Origin: an uncultured Oligella sp.
Lineage (GTDB): Bacteria > Pseudomonadota > Gammaproteobacteria > Burkholderiales > Burkholderiaceae_B
Length of the DNA stretch: 64,000 nt
Assembly: GCA_947632105.1 (NCBI GenBank)
Contig: CANROD010000001.1
Location: 62,001-126,000 of the forward strand
Reading direction: 5' to 3'
Shown: piece by piece, positions 1 to 10,075 of the stretch
How positions within the stretch are numbered: the stretch's first letter is position 1
Layout: each line of letters opens with the position of its first letter
Notes under the pieces: model-generated
The model's input: the letters and a program-made list of their open reading frames with translations, nothing else
The model's database searches: none
Told to the model about the DNA's origin: nothing
Position numbers and translations under genes: made by a program

Positions 1-312
1 AGACTAGCAGCTCAAGCAGTGGAAAAACACTTAGGCAAGCGCGGTACCGCTCCTAAAGGCATGATAGCTAAGCCAAGAGAGGCATTTAGTGATAACGATA
101 TTGCGCAAATAGCACTGAGTGAACATGTCGTAAGTCTAAGCGATCTAATCCGTCGCAGACTTCCCTATGGTTTAAATGACTCACTGGGATGTAACCAAGC
201 AGAATACCTATCTCACCTAGCAGCTAATGCCTTAGGTTGGAGCGAGGATCGCAGACTGCTGGAGCTACTGCGCTTCGAAGAAGAAACCCGTCGAGTCTAT
301 CAACAAGACTAA
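1..312 (+). CDS. C-terminal end of a GlpD-like FAD-dependent glycerol-3-phosphate dehydrogenase (cut by window edge)
   Basis: The reading frame is open at base 1, so the gene begins outside the window and only about the last 103 residues are seen. The sequence resembles the helical C-terminal domain of aerobic glycerol-3-phosphate dehydrogenases: a segment around VVSLSDLIRRRLPYGL matches the family's 'tL.D.l.RRt.lg' stretch, and ALGWSEDRRLLEL matches the later 'LGWs..R...Ei' helix. No FAD-binding fold is visible because it would lie upstream. It is followed 80 bp later, on the same strand, by another FAD oxidoreductase. GlpD oxidises sn-glycerol-3-phosphate to dihydroxyacetone phosphate at the membrane. 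The assignment is by remembered domain pattern only, and another DAO-superfamily enzyme is possible. Confidence 0.55.
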   Translation, partial: RLAAQAVEKHLGKRGTAPKGMIAKPREAFSDNDIAQIALSEHVVSLSDLIRRRLPYGLNDSLGCNQAEYLSHLAANALGWSEDRRLLELLRFEEETRRVYQQD

Positions 313-392
313 ATAAACTCACCCCTTATGATGGGTTCAATTCACGATATGAAGCGCTTTTTTTTAACTCATATTTAAACAAGGAGAAATCC

Positions 393-1712
393 ATGAGTCA
401 TATACGCTCTTTACCTCTGGACGATACAGATTGCGGCTGGTTTCATCTTAGCCCCGCTAGAAAGCCTCGTCCAGCACATCAAGGCCACTCACGAGTGCCT
501 TGGGTTGTGGTCGGAGCAGGCCTGACAGGGCTTGCAACTACCCGCCAGTTAGCCAAACACTTCCCGCACGATGAAATTATTTTGGTTGAAGCACAGGTTG
601 TCGGCTATGGCTCATCTGGCAGAAACTCCGGTTTTGCTATCGATATTCCGCACGATCTAGGGTCATCTGACTATATCGGGGACCCCAAAGCAGCCAAAAC
701 AATTCTTAATACAAATCGTAGAGCACAAGCTGAGCTCATTAGGCTAGCAGAGGCTCATAAAATAGATTGCCAAATTTCTCGCGCAGGCAAATATCAATTA
801 GCAGTCGAACATCATGGCATTGAAGTGCTAAAAGCCTACAAGCAAGGTTTAGCTAAAATTGACGAGGAATGTGTAGAAATCAGCAAAGCTGATCTCCCTC
901 AACATATAGGTATCGACTATTACAATCATGGGCTTTTTATGCCTACAACTGTACTTCTACAACCTGCCACCTTGGTGAAAGGTCTAGCTGATTCACTACC
1001 AAGCAACGTGACTCTATACGAAGAAACTGCAATTAAGGAGTACACTCTTGGCAAAACAATTACTTTAAAACATAAAAATGGCGAAATCATCACTGACAAA
1101 CTAGTACTAACTAATAATGCTTTTGCTACTGAGTTTGGATTTTTAAAAGGCCGTATCTTACCTATATTTACCTATGCTAGCTTAACACGTCCACTAACTG
1201 AAGAAGAACAAGCATCTATAGGCGGCAAACCTGAATGGGGCATTATTCCTGCAGATCCTTTCGGGACGACTTTAAGACGTACCAACGATCAACGTATATT
1301 AATTCGTAATGGCTTTAGCTTTAACCCAAAAGGCGCAGTAGATCATGGCTATCTAAAAAAAGTAAAAATACAACATCGCATCGCTTTCGAACGACGTTTC
1401 CCTATGATTAAGCATGTGCCTTTTGAGTATACATGGGGCGGCGCTATGGGCATGACTCGAAACCACTCCTCCTTCTTTGGTCAACTAGACCAAAATGTTT
1501 ATGGAGCAGTTGCCTGTAATGGCTTGGGAATCACACGTGGCACGGGACTCGGTCTAAACTTAGCTGACTGGCTCGGTGGTTTGGAAAACGAAGAAATCAA
1601 CTTCTTCCTTGCTAGTAAGGGACCTAACTGGAACCCTCCAGAACCTTTCCTATCATGCGGAGTAAGGCATAGTTTACGGACTGGTGAAAAAAAGTCCGGT
1701 GTAGAAATTTAA
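393..1712 (+). CDS. FAD-dependent oxidoreductase of the DAO superfamily (PuuB/OrdL-like)
   Basis: This 439-residue protein has an N-terminal Rossmann dinucleotide fold. The FAD motif GAGLTG is at residues 41-46, the ribose-binding acidic residue ends the second strand near E66, and GYGSSGRNSGF follows at about 71-81. That last motif is typical of gamma-glutamylputrescine oxidase/OrdL-type amine oxidases, which oxidise secondary or primary amines with release of H2O2. ATG 393 was chosen because AAGGAGAAA lies just upstream; the frame stays open upstream to 237 but has no homology-like sequence there. The substrate cannot be deduced: no puuA, puuC or puuD partner is next to it. A stem-loop (1717-1752) follows the stop codon. 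Confidence 0.8.
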   Translation: MSHIRSLPLDDTDCGWFHLSPARKPRPAHQGHSRVPWVVVGAGLTGLATTRQLAKHFPHDEIILVEAQVVGYGSSGRNSGFAIDIPHDLGSSDYIGDPKAAKTILNTNRRAQAELIRLAEAHKIDCQISRAGKYQLAVEHHGIEVLKAYKQGLAKIDEECVEISKADLPQHIGIDYYNHGLFMPTTVLLQPATLVKGLADSLPSNVTLYEETAIKEYTLGKTITLKHKNGEIITDKLVLTNNAFATEFGFLKGRILPIFTYASLTRPLTEEEQASIGGKPEWGIIPADPFGTTLRRTNDQRILIRNGFSFNPKGAVDHGYLKKVKIQHRIAFERRFPMIKHVPFEYTWGGAMGMTRNHSSFFGQLDQNVYGAVACNGLGITRGTGLGLNLADWLGGLENEEINFFLASKGPNWNPPEPFLSCGVRHSLRTGEKKSGVEI

Positions 1713-1716
1713 ATAC

Positions 1717-1752
1717 TATCAGATAGGATAATATTTTATAACCTATCTGATA
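1717..1752. repeat. 11-bp perfect inverted repeat after the FAD oxidoreductase gene
   Basis: The arms TATCAGATAGG (1717-1727) and CCTATCTGATA (1742-1752) are perfect reverse complements separated by 14 AT-rich bases. The repeat begins five bases after the oxidoreductase stop codon. No T-run follows, so it is not a canonical intrinsic terminator. It may be a terminator-like or mRNA-stabilising hairpin, or a protein-binding site. The rest of the gap up to gatC (to 1943) shows no gene. Confidence 0.6.
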
Positions 1753-1943
1753 CAAACCATCTCCACTACCCTAAAACCTAAGCACTTTAACAAGCAATGC
1801 CAACATTGCTTTGCTTAGCTGCACATCAACGCATAAGATATCTTATAATAAAATATTCTGAGTCATAATCAAGGGATTCAGCATCAATCTAGCAAGGAAC
1901 TGCTAACGATTGAACTACCCCACAAATATTTTCTAAACTATCT

Positions 1944-2252
1944 ATGTCTTTATCTAATCAAGATGTTAAACGCATTGCCAATTTAGCGGCAATTGAGATT
2001 TCAAATGAGGAATCCAGCCAATACCAAGCTGATCTCAACTCATTAATGACGATTTTTACTAGCCTAAAAAGTATTGATACTGAGGGCATTGAGCCTTTGA
2101 CTCATCCGCTTGCCATGCTCGAAGAGGTAACGCTACGCTTACGTGATGATATCGTCACTGAGACTGATACTGCTGAGCACCGTGAGCAGCTGATGAGCAA
2201 TGCGCCTGCTAGCACTGAGGGCGTTTTCTTAGTCCCTAAAGTTATTGAATAA
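1944..2252 (+). CDS. gatC: Asp-tRNA(Asn)/Glu-tRNA(Gln) amidotransferase subunit C
   Basis: GatC is the small, mostly helical belt subunit that wraps around GatA and stabilises the GatCAB complex. GatCAB converts mischarged Glu-tRNA(Gln) and/or Asp-tRNA(Asn) to the amidated forms in the cytoplasm. The 102-residue length is normal. The N-terminal pattern DVKRIANLAAIEI and the later EPLTHPLAMLEEVTLRLRDD stretch are typical of the family. It is the first gene of gatC-gatA-gatB, with gatA starting 15 bp after its stop. The upstream gene is a FAD oxidoreductase; from memory many Alcaligenaceae have mreB diverging here instead. The start ATG has only a weak Shine-Dalgarno. Confidence 0.95.
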   Translation: MSLSNQDVKRIANLAAIEISNEESSQYQADLNSLMTIFTSLKSIDTEGIEPLTHPLAMLEEVTLRLRDDIVTETDTAEHREQLMSNAPASTEGVFLVPKVIE

Positions 2253-2267
2253 TTTATTGAGTTAAGC

Positions 2268-3779
2268 ATGTCATTTCCTACTATTGCCGATTTAAACAAA
2301 GCACTCACCAATAAAGAGGTCAGTGCTGTTGAGTTAGCTCAAGAAGCGCTTAAAAAAGCTGCTGATTTAAAAGAGCTAAACGCCTTTATTGATATTAATG
2401 AAGAACTCAGCCTTGAGCAGGCACGCGCCGCGGACCAGCTGATTGCTACGGGTAAGGCTAACTACCTTACAGGGATTCCACTAGCCCACAAAGACAATTA
2501 TGTCACCACCGGTTGGAAAACGACCGCTGCCAGTAAAATGCTGGAAAACTACATTAGTCCTTTTGAGGCTTCTGTGGTTGAGGACTTACGTGTTGCAGGT
2601 GCGGTTAATATCGGTAAACTTAATCTTGACGAATTCGCCATGGGCTCAAGCAATGAGACCTCATACTTTGGCGCTGCCCTAAACCCTTGGGACAAATCTA
2701 AAATCCCTGGTGGTTCATCTGGCGGTTCAGCCATTGCAGTGGCTGCCGGCATTGTACCTTTTGCTACAGCTAGCGATTCTGGTGGTTCAATTCGTCAACC
2801 GTCTGCACTATGCGGTGTCACTGGTATCAAAGCGACTTATGGCTCAGTATCACGTTGGGGTATTATTGCTTACGCTTCAAGTATGGACCAAGCAGGGCTT
2901 ATTGCCCGCAATGCTGACGACTTAGTGACTGGTTTAGACCTTATCAGCCACTTTGATGAGCGTGACTCTAATAGCATCACTCACTGCTTGGGAGCACAAA
3001 ACACTAGCGGTCGAGTAAAAGACCAATATGATGCCAAACGTGCTGAGTTTGATGCGAGTGGCGCAAAGCCTTTAAGCGGTTTACGCGTGGGTGTGCCAAG
3101 CGAATATCGCAGTGATGATGTCAGTGCTGAGGTCGATAGCGTAGTACAAGCAGCAGTTAAGCAGCTTGAGGAGTTAGGCGCGACAATTGTAGAAATTAGT
3201 CTCCCACACACTGCTGATTGCATCCCTACTTATTACATTTTAGCTCCAGCTGAGGCCTCTTCTAACCTATCACGCTTTGATGGCGTACGCTTCGGTCACC
3301 GCACCGCCAAGGATGTTAAAAATATAGGCCAACTAATTGCTGAATCACGCGCTGAGGCCTTTGGCGAAGAGGTGCGTCGTCGCATCTTTATCGGTACCTA
3401 TGCCCTAACTGAGGGTTACTATGATGCACTATATGTCAAAGCTCAACGTGTTCGTCGCTTAATTGCTGATGATTTTAAACGCACTTTTGCTGAGCAATGT
3501 GACGTCATTGTTGGTCCAGTTACGCCGGGTACCGCGCGCAACATTGGTGACAACAAGGATCTTAAAGCTGAGTGGCTCAATGATGTTTTCACACTGAGTG
3601 TGAATTTGGCTGGTCTACCGGCCATGTCCTTACCGTGTGGTTTCAGCAGCGATGACAAGCCATTGCCAATTGGCTTGCAGCTAATCGGTAACTATTTTAA
3701 CGAAGGTCAGTTGTTAGCGATCGCCGATCGTTTTCAACAACACACAGACTGGCATACACGCAAACCGACGGAAGTATAA
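2268..3779 (+). CDS. gatA: Asp-tRNA(Asn)/Glu-tRNA(Gln) amidotransferase subunit A
   Basis: GatA is the amidase-signature subunit that hydrolyses glutamine and channels ammonia to the GatB active site. The catalytic triad is visible with exact family spacing: K75 (in PLAHK), S150 (in PGGSSGGS, the cis-Ser) and S174 (in [10 protein letters not shown]). These correspond to K79/S154/S178 of the Staphylococcus aureus enzyme. Length (503 aa) is normal. It sits between gatC (15 bp upstream) and gatB (2 bp downstream), so all three are probably co-translated from one transcript. Nothing is unusual. Confidence 0.97.
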   Translation: MSFPTIADLNKALTNKEVSAVELAQEALKKAADLKELNAFIDINEELSLEQARAADQLIATGKANYLTGIPLAHKDNYVTTGWKTTAASKMLENYISPFEASVVEDLRVAGAVNIGKLNLDEFAMGSSNETSYFGAALNPWDKSKIPGGSSGGSAIAVAAGIVPFATASDSGGSIRQPSALCGVTGIKATYGSVSRWGIIAYASSMDQAGLIARNADDLVTGLDLISHFDERDSNSITHCLGAQNTSGRVKDQYDAKRAEFDASGAKPLSGLRVGVPSEYRSDDVSAEVDSVVQAAVKQLEELGATIVEISLPHTADCIPTYYILAPAEASSNLSRFDGVRFGHRTAKDVKNIGQLIAESRAEAFGEEVRRRIFIGTYALTEGYYDALYVKAQRVRRLIADDFKRTFAEQCDVIVGPVTPGTARNIGDNKDLKAEWLNDVFTLSVNLAGLPAMSLPCGFSSDDKPLPIGLQLIGNYFNEGQLLAIADRFQQHTDWHTRKPTEV

Positions 3780-3781
3780 AG

Positions 3782-5236
3782 ATGAAATGGGAAATTGTTA
3801 TCGGTCTAGAAACACATGTACAGCTCTCGACCGCTTCTAAGATTTTTTCCGGCAGCAGTACCGCTGTCGGTGCAGAACCGAACACGCACACTTGTGCGAA
3901 TGATTTAGCCTTACCAGGCACTTTGCCGGTAATGAACCGCAATGCAGTACACAAGGCAATCCAATTTGGTTTAGCAATTAATGCGCATGTAGCTGAGTTT
4001 TCTCAGTTTGAGCGCAAGCATTATTTTTACCCTGACTTACCTAAAAACTACCAGACCTCACAACTTGCACACCCTATTGTAAGTGGTGGTCAAGTTAGTT
4101 TTATGGTCGGCGATGAGTTAAAAACTCTTAATCTAACTCGTGCTCACCTTGAGGAAGATGCGGGTAAGTCTTTGCACGATAACTACACGTTTGAAGATGG
4201 TGGCTCTGCTACTGGTATTGACTTAAACCGTACCGGTACACCTTTACTTGAGGTAGTTACTGAACCAGAACTACGCTCAGCTGCTGAAGCGGTGGCCTAC
4301 GCTCGTGCGTTGCACAGCTTAGTCGTTTGGCTTGGTGTATGTGACGGTAACCTCCAAGAGGGTAACTTCCGCTGCGACGCTAACGTTTCCATTCGTCCTG
4401 CAGGACAAAAGGAATTAGGTACTCGTACCGAGATTAAAAATGTTAACTCATTCCGTTTCTTGGAACGCGCCATTCTTTATGAAGTAGAGCGTCAGATTGA
4501 GGTCTTGGAAGATGGTGGTACCATTACTCAAGAAACACGTCTGTATGATGACGTCAATGACGAGACTCGCAGCATGCGCACCAAAGAAGATGCACAAGAC
4601 TATCGCTACTTCCCTTGTCCTGATTTACCGCCACTGATTGTCAGTAAAGAGTGGATTGAGGAAATACGTCAATCAATGCCTGAGTTACCGGCAGCTTGTC
4701 GTGAGCGCTATCAGTCAGAGTTAGGTCTTTCTCCTTATGATGCTGAGCAAATGACGGTTAACCGTGAAACGGCAGATTACTTTGAAGCGGTCTTAGCACT
4801 CTCCAAACCAGAAAACGCTAAAACCATCGCTAACTGGATTATGGGTGATGTTAACGCTACTCTAAACAACTATAATCTGGAAATGACCGAGATTCCTGTA
4901 AGCCCTGCCGGTCTTGCAAAACTAGTCGAACGCATTACTGACGGTACAATTTCTCACAAAGCGGCACGTGATGTTTTCCAAGCGCTTTGGGCCGCTGAAA
5001 ACGAAGCTGATGTTGATAAAATCATTGAGGCTAAAGGCCTTAAACAAATTAGCGATACGGGAGCTATTGAAGCCTTAGTCGAAACAGTGATGGCTGCTAA
5101 TGCCGACATCGTTGAAGAGTTCCGCTCAGGCAAAGAAAAAGCCTTTAACTCGCTCGTGGGTAAAGTCATGCGTGAAGCCAAAGGTAAGGCTAACCCAGCT
5201 CAGGTTAACGAAATTTTGAAGCAAAAACTAAGTTGA
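3782..5236 (+). CDS. gatB: Asp-tRNA(Asn)/Glu-tRNA(Gln) amidotransferase subunit B
   Basis: GatB is the kinase-like subunit that binds the mischarged tRNA, activates the Asp/Glu carboxylate with ATP and transfers ammonia. The N-terminus [13 protein letters not shown] is diagnostic, and [33 protein letters not shown] and [12 protein letters not shown] follow. The C-terminal YqeY-like helical tail ends in the usual [11 protein letters not shown]. Length (484 aa) is typical. ATG 3782 is preceded by GGAAGTATAAAG overlapping the end of gatA, so it is likely translationally coupled. A strong terminator follows. Confidence 0.97.
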   Translation: MKWEIVIGLETHVQLSTASKIFSGSSTAVGAEPNTHTCANDLALPGTLPVMNRNAVHKAIQFGLAINAHVAEFSQFERKHYFYPDLPKNYQTSQLAHPIVSGGQVSFMVGDELKTLNLTRAHLEEDAGKSLHDNYTFEDGGSATGIDLNRTGTPLLEVVTEPELRSAAEAVAYARALHSLVVWLGVCDGNLQEGNFRCDANVSIRPAGQKELGTRTEIKNVNSFRFLERAILYEVERQIEVLEDGGTITQETRLYDDVNDETRSMRTKEDAQDYRYFPCPDLPPLIVSKEWIEEIRQSMPELPAACRERYQSELGLSPYDAEQMTVNRETADYFEAVLALSKPENAKTIANWIMGDVNATLNNYNLEMTEIPVSPAGLAKLVERITDGTISHKAARDVFQALWAAENEADVDKIIEAKGLKQISDTGAIEALVETVMAANADIVEEFRSGKEKAFNSLVGKVMREAKGKANPAQVNEILKQKLS

Positions 5237-5266
5237 TTTGACCTGAGACTTTTCAAGATTTAAATT

Positions 5267-5308
5267 AAAACTGGGTTCTGATTAATCATTATCAGAACCC
5301 AGTTTTTT
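5267..5308. terminator. Bidirectional intrinsic terminator between gatB and pyrE
   Basis: A 16-bp stem (AAAACTGGGTTCTGAT at 5267-5282 and its reverse complement at 5291-5306) with an 8-base loop is flanked by A and T runs. It can therefore terminate both gatCAB on the plus strand and pyrE on the minus strand. Confidence 0.9.
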
Positions 5309-5330
5309 AATATACACAACGAGCTTAAAA

Positions 5331-6029
5331 CTAAGCGCCGTACTTCTCACGATAAGCCGCTACTGAGGCCTGATACTGAGAAAACTCCTCGTCCTCTTCT
5401 AATAAAGTCATGATATCGTTAAGAGAAGCAATAGAAATGACCGGTAAGCCGTACTTCTGCTCAACCTCTTGAACTGCCGACTTGTCAGCAATCTCTTGGT
5501 CATTACCTGCTCGCTCCATACGGTCTAAAGCAATTAAAACGGCTGCAGGTTTAGCGCCTTGCGCTTCAATCACATCAACTGAGTGACGAACTGAGGTACC
5601 GGCAGTGATCACATCATCAATAATGACGACATTACCCTCCAAAGGCGCCCCCACTAAGACGCCGCCCTCTCCGTGATCCTTAGCTTCCTTACGATCAAAG
5701 GCATAAGGCACATCACGCCCCTCTAGCGCCGGATGATTAGACAAGGCTATTGAAGTAGCTGCTGCTAGACTAATACCCTTATAAGCAGGTCCGAAAAGCA
5801 TGTCAAATTCAACACCTGAACTAACCAAGGCTTCTGCGTAAAACTGAGCTAAAGTACCTAAGGACTTACCACTATTGAATAAACCGGCATTAAAAAAATA
5901 CGGGCTTAGACGACCTGACTTAGTTTCAAACTGTCCGAATCGTAAGACCCCTTGTTCAAGTGCAAAACGGACAAAAGCACGACGTTGTTGAATTTGCTTT
6001 TGAGATTGCTGCTGAGTATTATCATCCAT
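5331..6029 (-). CDS. pyrE: Orotate phosphoribosyltransferase
   Basis: PyrE makes orotidine 5'-phosphate from orotate and PRPP in de novo pyrimidine synthesis. The type I PRTase PRPP-binding signature [15 protein letters not shown] is in the C-terminal half, and the substrate loop around [11 protein letters not shown] precedes it. The frame extends upstream to a GTG at 6092, but the family normally begins near the internal ATG at 6029 (MDDNTQQ), giving 232 residues; this start is preferred although its Shine-Dalgarno is weak. It converges with gatB across a shared terminator. No pyrimidine-responsive attenuator was recognised upstream. Confidence 0.95.
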   Translation of the reverse strand: MDDNTQQQSQKQIQQRRAFVRFALEQGVLRFGQFETKSGRLSPYFFNAGLFNSGKSLGTLAQFYAEALVSSGVEFDMLFGPAYKGISLAAATSIALSNHPALEGRDVPYAFDRKEAKDHGEGGVLVGAPLEGNVVIIDDVITAGTSVRHSVDVIEAQGAKPAAVLIALDRMERAGNDQEIADKSAVQEVEQKYGLPVISIASLNDIMTLLEEDEEFSQYQASVAAYREKYGA

Positions 6030-6113
6030 AAATAAAAATCGCTTGCTTTTTGATTCAAAAAAACCATTATACAAGTCTTTACAATTAGACACTTAGCATT
6101 CAAAGCAACCCAC

Positions 6114-6761
6114 CTAATCTGCTTGCAAAGCCTCCTCAATCAAGGGCAATGCATTATCCAGCAGCAATGACTGCGCTTCGACTCGTGGATGAATGCCATC
6201 AGACTGCATCAAACTATCAATCCCAGCCACTCCCTCTAAGAAAAAAGGCAGTAAAGCAATCTTGTGTTGCTGGGCTACTTGCTGAAAACTAGCCTCAAAA
6301 GCTTGGCTGTAGGCAAGCCCATAATTAGGCGGAATTTTCATACCGAAAAGCAAGGTCTCAGCCCCTGACCCTAAACTTATCGTCACTAACTGATTAAGGC
6401 TACGCTCGATTAACTGCGGTGGTTGACCTCGCAAAGCGTCATTACCACCCAACTCAATGATGACGATATCCGGCTGCTGCTTTTCCAATAGAGCAGATAA
6501 ACGACTAACGGCACCGGCGGCGGTTTCACCGCTCATACTGGCATTAATCACTTCATGCTCACCGGGAAACTTTTGCTCTAAGTGCTGCTCTAATAGACTA
6601 ACCCAAGATTGCTCAGCGTCCATACCATAACCCGCACTAATACTGTCACCTAAGACCAGTACACTTTTTGCCTGTACCTTATTGAAACTACTAAATAGAA
6701 GTAAACAAAGCAGTAAACTGCCTAACACTATTCGCATATAACGTATATGGGATTGAGCCAT
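6114..6761 (-). CDS. tesA: Arylesterase / acyl-CoA thioesterase I (SGNH hydrolase)
   Basis: TesA is a periplasmic SGNH-family esterase/thioesterase/lysophospholipase. The catalytic blocks are all present in this 215-residue protein: GDS with nucleophile S40, G78 in SGET, N107 in GGND, and D188-x-x-H191 in DGIHP. An N-terminal signal peptide (hydrophobic VLGSLLLCLLLFSS, then VQA before K32) fits export. It diverges from an ABC transporter pair (ybbA-ybbP), the same neighbourhood as in Escherichia coli, with about 40 bp between the start codons. Confidence 0.92.
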   Translation of the reverse strand: MAQSHIRYMRIVLGSLLLCLLLFSSFNKVQAKSVLVLGDSISAGYGMDAEQSWVSLLEQHLEQKFPGEHEVINASMSGETAAGAVSRLSALLEKQQPDIVIIELGGNDALRGQPPQLIERSLNQLVTISLGSGAETLLFGMKIPPNYGLAYSQAFEASFQQVAQQHKIALLPFFLEGVAGIDSLMQSDGIHPRVEAQSLLLDNALPLIEEALQAD

Positions 6762-6802
6762 CCAAGCATCTCCAACTAACTAATTACTCACAGGAAAACC
6801 TT

Positions 6803-7498
6803 ATGCTACACCAGTCACTTGAGAACGTGGTTAAAACGACAGGGCTGAATCACCGTATTCTAACCCCTGAGCGTGATCTACATGTTTTACGTGATATTAA
6901 CCTAGCAATTAGAGCAGGTGAGCAAGTTGCCATTACTGGTCGCTCAGGCTCCGGCAAATCCACCCTCCTAGGTCTATTAGCAGCATTAGACAGCCCTAGC
7001 GAGGGAGAGATTTATCTGTGCGGTCACCCTGTCCATCAACTAGCAGAAGAAGAACGCGCTGCAGTTAGGTTAAAACATATAGGCTTTATCTTTCAATCCT
7101 TTCAATTGCTACCTCATTTGAGCGCTCTAGACAATGTCATGTTGCCAATGCGTCTACTAGGCAATTTTGATTTTAAAATGGCTAAAGAGCGAGCGCTAGC
7201 CATGCTAGAGCACGTCGGCTTAGATAAGCAAAGTAGGCAAACTCCTAAGGTTCTCTCGGGCGGAGAGCAACAACGCGTGGCCATAGCCCGAGCCTTGGTG
7301 CTAGAGCCTCAAGTCGTATTTGCTGATGAGCCGACCGGTAATCTCGATGGTGATACTGCTAATGAAATAGAAGACTTATTTTTTGAGTTAAATAAAGAAC
7401 AAGGCGCAACCCTTATCGTCGTCACTCACGATCTAGCGCTCGCAGCCAAATGTCAACGCCGCTTAGACCTGCAAGACGGTCACCTAGTGGAGATATAA
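6803..7498 (+). CDS. ybbA: ABC transporter ATP-binding protein, LolD/YbbA type
   Basis: This 231-residue ATPase has every nucleotide-binding motif: Walker A GRSGSGKST (46-54), Q-loop Q98 in FIFQSFQLLP, signature LSGGE (151-155), Walker B VVFADEP (171-177), NLD D-loop and a VTHD switch histidine near the C-terminus. It belongs to the MacB/LolD/FtsE family that powers mechanotransmission permeases rather than pore transport. It starts after AGGAAA and is followed 4 bp later by its large permease. The substrate of YbbAP is not firmly known; lipid or lysophospholipid handling has been suggested because of the tesA linkage, which is also seen here. Confidence 0.9.
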   Translation: MLHQSLENVVKTTGLNHRILTPERDLHVLRDINLAIRAGEQVAITGRSGSGKSTLLGLLAALDSPSEGEIYLCGHPVHQLAEEERAAVRLKHIGFIFQSFQLLPHLSALDNVMLPMRLLGNFDFKMAKERALAMLEHVGLDKQSRQTPKVLSGGEQQRVAIARALVLEPQVVFADEPTGNLDGDTANEIEDLFFELNKEQGATLIVVTHDLALAAKCQRRLDLQDGHLVEI

Positions 7499-7502
7499 AC
7501 CA

Positions 7503-9992
7503 ATGCGCCGTTATTTCTCATTATTGACTGCTCTTCTTAAACAAAGCTCGGGCTCGGGCGCTTTACTACTGATTTTAATCGCCCTCTCACTAGCTATCAG
7601 CGCAACCACTGCCTTACGCTTTAGTCATCAACAAATTCAATACTCCATTGCGCAGCAATCCGCACAATTACTAGCAGCTGACCTAGCTATCAGTTCCTCA
7701 CGGCCCATTGACCCACAATGGCACGCCTATGCTGAAGAACATGGACTGACAACGTCTAACAACATCATGTTTAACAGCATGGCCATAGCAAATGACGAGT
7801 TTGTCTTGGTTAATGTCAAAGCCATCGAGCAAAACTTCCCGCTCCGTGGCGAGCTACAAATATCTCGTTCCTCACCTTCAGAGCCTCTACAGCTACAAAG
7901 TGGCCAACTATGGCTCAGCCCTATTCTCTTTGAATTGCTAGGTGTAGAGCTAGGTGATGACATCCAAATTGCCGACGCAAATTTTGTAGTTGGTGGTCGT
8001 ATTGACAAAGACAGTAACCAACAAACAGGCTTTGCCGGCTTTTCTCCCACGGTCGTGATCAGAGCTGATGAAGTCGAACGCACCAACGCTATCCAACTAG
8101 GTAGTCGTCAAAACTATCGTCTACTCCTGAGTGGCGAACCTCGGCAGCTTGATGCTTTTTTAACAGCACATGAGGAAACCCTAAAGTCCTATGAACCGGG
8201 CGGCTCTGCGGCTGACTTTAAGGTAGGTTCACTACGTCTTTTAAAATCCAGTGAAGGAGCTTCACAACTGGTCGAGCCAATGCAGCATCTGCATAGCTTT
8301 ATGCAGTTAGCTAATTTACTGACCTTGCTACTTTGTGGCATTGCCATTGCTCTCTCAGCACACCGCTATGTCACTCAGAACCAAGAGCATGTTGCGATGT
8401 TACGCTGTTTGGGGGCTTCTCGCGCCCAACTGCTAGTCTCATTTATCGCCCTACTGGCCTTAGTTGCTGTGATAGCCACAGTCATCGGCATGATCTTAGG
8501 TGTGATTTTTGGTTATAGCTTATTAAAATTGGTCGTCTTACTCCTACCTCAAATTGAACTACAGTTTGCCCTGCTGGATATACTCACTGGTCCTTTACCC
8601 ATTGCCGCTTTTACTTGTACGTTAATGCTTATAGGTTTTGTTATGCCAGCAATTTGGCAGCTTAGCTCGCTGCCGCCAATCAATGTGCTGCGCCCTAGCG
8701 AAGAGGCAGTAGTGAGCTGGCGACTATTAGCCTCCACAGCCATTATCAGCCTATTGATTTTTGCAATAAATATCAGCGCCGATGTTGTGCTGGGTATTGC
8801 AGTGATGCTCGGTATATTTACCATTGCTCTGCTATTTTATTTATTTATCTGTGCGGTACTGATTGCGGCTAAAAAAACCTTTACTAAAGCTGAGCAATGG
8901 CTCCGCCAACCCGCCAAAACCGGTTTACAAATCACTGCCCTCGCCTTGGGTCTCAGCCTATTTACCGTACTCTTTTTATTACGTGGTGATTTACTAGATC
9001 GTTGGAAGGAGCAACTACCTGAGAACACGCCCAACCACTTCGTGATGGGGCTACTACCTTATGAACGAGAGGGTTTTGAGCAACTACTTAAAGAGCGTCA
9101 ATGGGCGGCTGATCCCTTATATTCCTTTATACGTGGTCGCTTAGTAGCCAAGAATGGCGAGAGTTTTAGGCAAGAACTTATCGATCGCAGCAACACCTTG
9201 CGACGCGATTTAAACCTAACCCAAAGCGGTATATTTCCTGACAACAACCTATTTATTGCAGGTCAGTCTGAATTTAGTGGTCCCAACCAAGTATCCGTTG
9301 AAGAGGAAAATGCTCTTGAGCTAGAACTAGAACTCGGTGATACCCTACAGTTTGAGCTACCCGATGGTACCATTGAAGCCGAAGTAGTAAGCTTTAGGCA
9401 GGTCCAGTGGGAGAGTTTCAGCCCTAATTTCTTTTTTGTTTTTTCACCGGGTACAATGGCTCAAGACAGTGCCTCTTACCTCGGTAGTTTTTATGTGCCA
9501 AACGATGATAAGTCCCAACTTCCTGAGCTTATTCGTAACTATCCGACGACTGTTTTTATTGATGTGGACGCGATCCTCATACAGATTATGGATATCGTGC
9601 AGATGATCGCTAAGGTAATCAGCTATTTAGCTATGCTAGTTATGGCTGCTGGACTATTAGTACTCTTAGCCAGTCTTAATTTACTGATGGACGAACGGCG
9701 CACCGAAGTGGCTCTATTAAGAGTTATTGGGCTATCACAGCGAAAAATCCAATGCTACCTAACAATAGAGATGGCCTTAATCGGTGCAGCAGCCGGTGTA
9801 GTTGCGATTTTATTTGCTGAAATAATCACTGCTATCGCTGCTTACTACTTAAATATAGGTTGGCAATTACATACTTTATATTGGTTGCAGCTGCCACTTT
9901 ACATGGCCTTTATCTGCGGGCTCGTCGGTCGCTACCGCCTGCGCCGTTTATGGTTGCAGGCACCGTTACAAAGCTTACGAACAATGGATTAA
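7503..9992 (+). CDS. ybbP: ABC transporter permease, YbbP family (FtsX-like domains)
   Basis: The 829-residue protein is built as two FtsX-type permease units. It has an N-terminal membrane helix (about 20-40) followed by a periplasmic domain, a bundle of hydrophobic helices around residues 260-460, a second large periplasmic domain (about 500-690), and a C-terminal helix block. The segments around AMLRCLGASRAQL and ALLRVIGLSQRKI are the paired cytoplasmic coupling motifs of FtsX domains. It overlaps no gene and starts 4 bp after ybbA with GGAG upstream. The family exports or extracts amphipathic substrates; the specific one is unknown. Confidence 0.88.
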   Translation: MRRYFSLLTALLKQSSGSGALLLILIALSLAISATTALRFSHQQIQYSIAQQSAQLLAADLAISSSRPIDPQWHAYAEEHGLTTSNNIMFNSMAIANDEFVLVNVKAIEQNFPLRGELQISRSSPSEPLQLQSGQLWLSPILFELLGVELGDDIQIADANFVVGGRIDKDSNQQTGFAGFSPTVVIRADEVERTNAIQLGSRQNYRLLLSGEPRQLDAFLTAHEETLKSYEPGGSAADFKVGSLRLLKSSEGASQLVEPMQHLHSFMQLANLLTLLLCGIAIALSAHRYVTQNQEHVAMLRCLGASRAQLLVSFIALLALVAVIATVIGMILGVIFGYSLLKLVVLLLPQIELQFALLDILTGPLPIAAFTCTLMLIGFVMPAIWQLSSLPPINVLRPSEEAVVSWRLLASTAIISLLIFAINISADVVLGIAVMLGIFTIALLFYLFICAVLIAAKKTFTKAEQWLRQPAKTGLQITALALGLSLFTVLFLLRGDLLDRWKEQLPENTPNHFVMGLLPYEREGFEQLLKERQWAADPLYSFIRGRLVAKNGESFRQELIDRSNTLRRDLNLTQSGIFPDNNLFIAGQSEFSGPNQVSVEEENALELELELGDTLQFELPDGTIEAEVVSFRQVQWESFSPNFFFVFSPGTMAQDSASYLGSFYVPNDDKSQLPELIRNYPTTVFIDVDAILIQIMDIVQMIAKVISYLAMLVMAAGLLVLLASLNLLMDERRTEVALLRVIGLSQRKIQCYLTIEMALIGAAAGVVAILFAEIITAIAAYYLNIGWQLHTLYWLQLPLYMAFICGLVGRYRLRRLWLQAPLQSLRTMD

Positions 9993-10075
9993 GGTCTAGG
10001 GAAAACCCTATCCTGATACAATGAGCCTAAGCAATCAACGTTGACCTGAACATTATTTTATAATTAAAGATTTTT

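Noticed and set aside
9997-10010. Small TAGGG-AAAA-CCCTA hairpin after ybbP
   Set aside because: Only five base pairs and no T-run; too weak to call a terminator.
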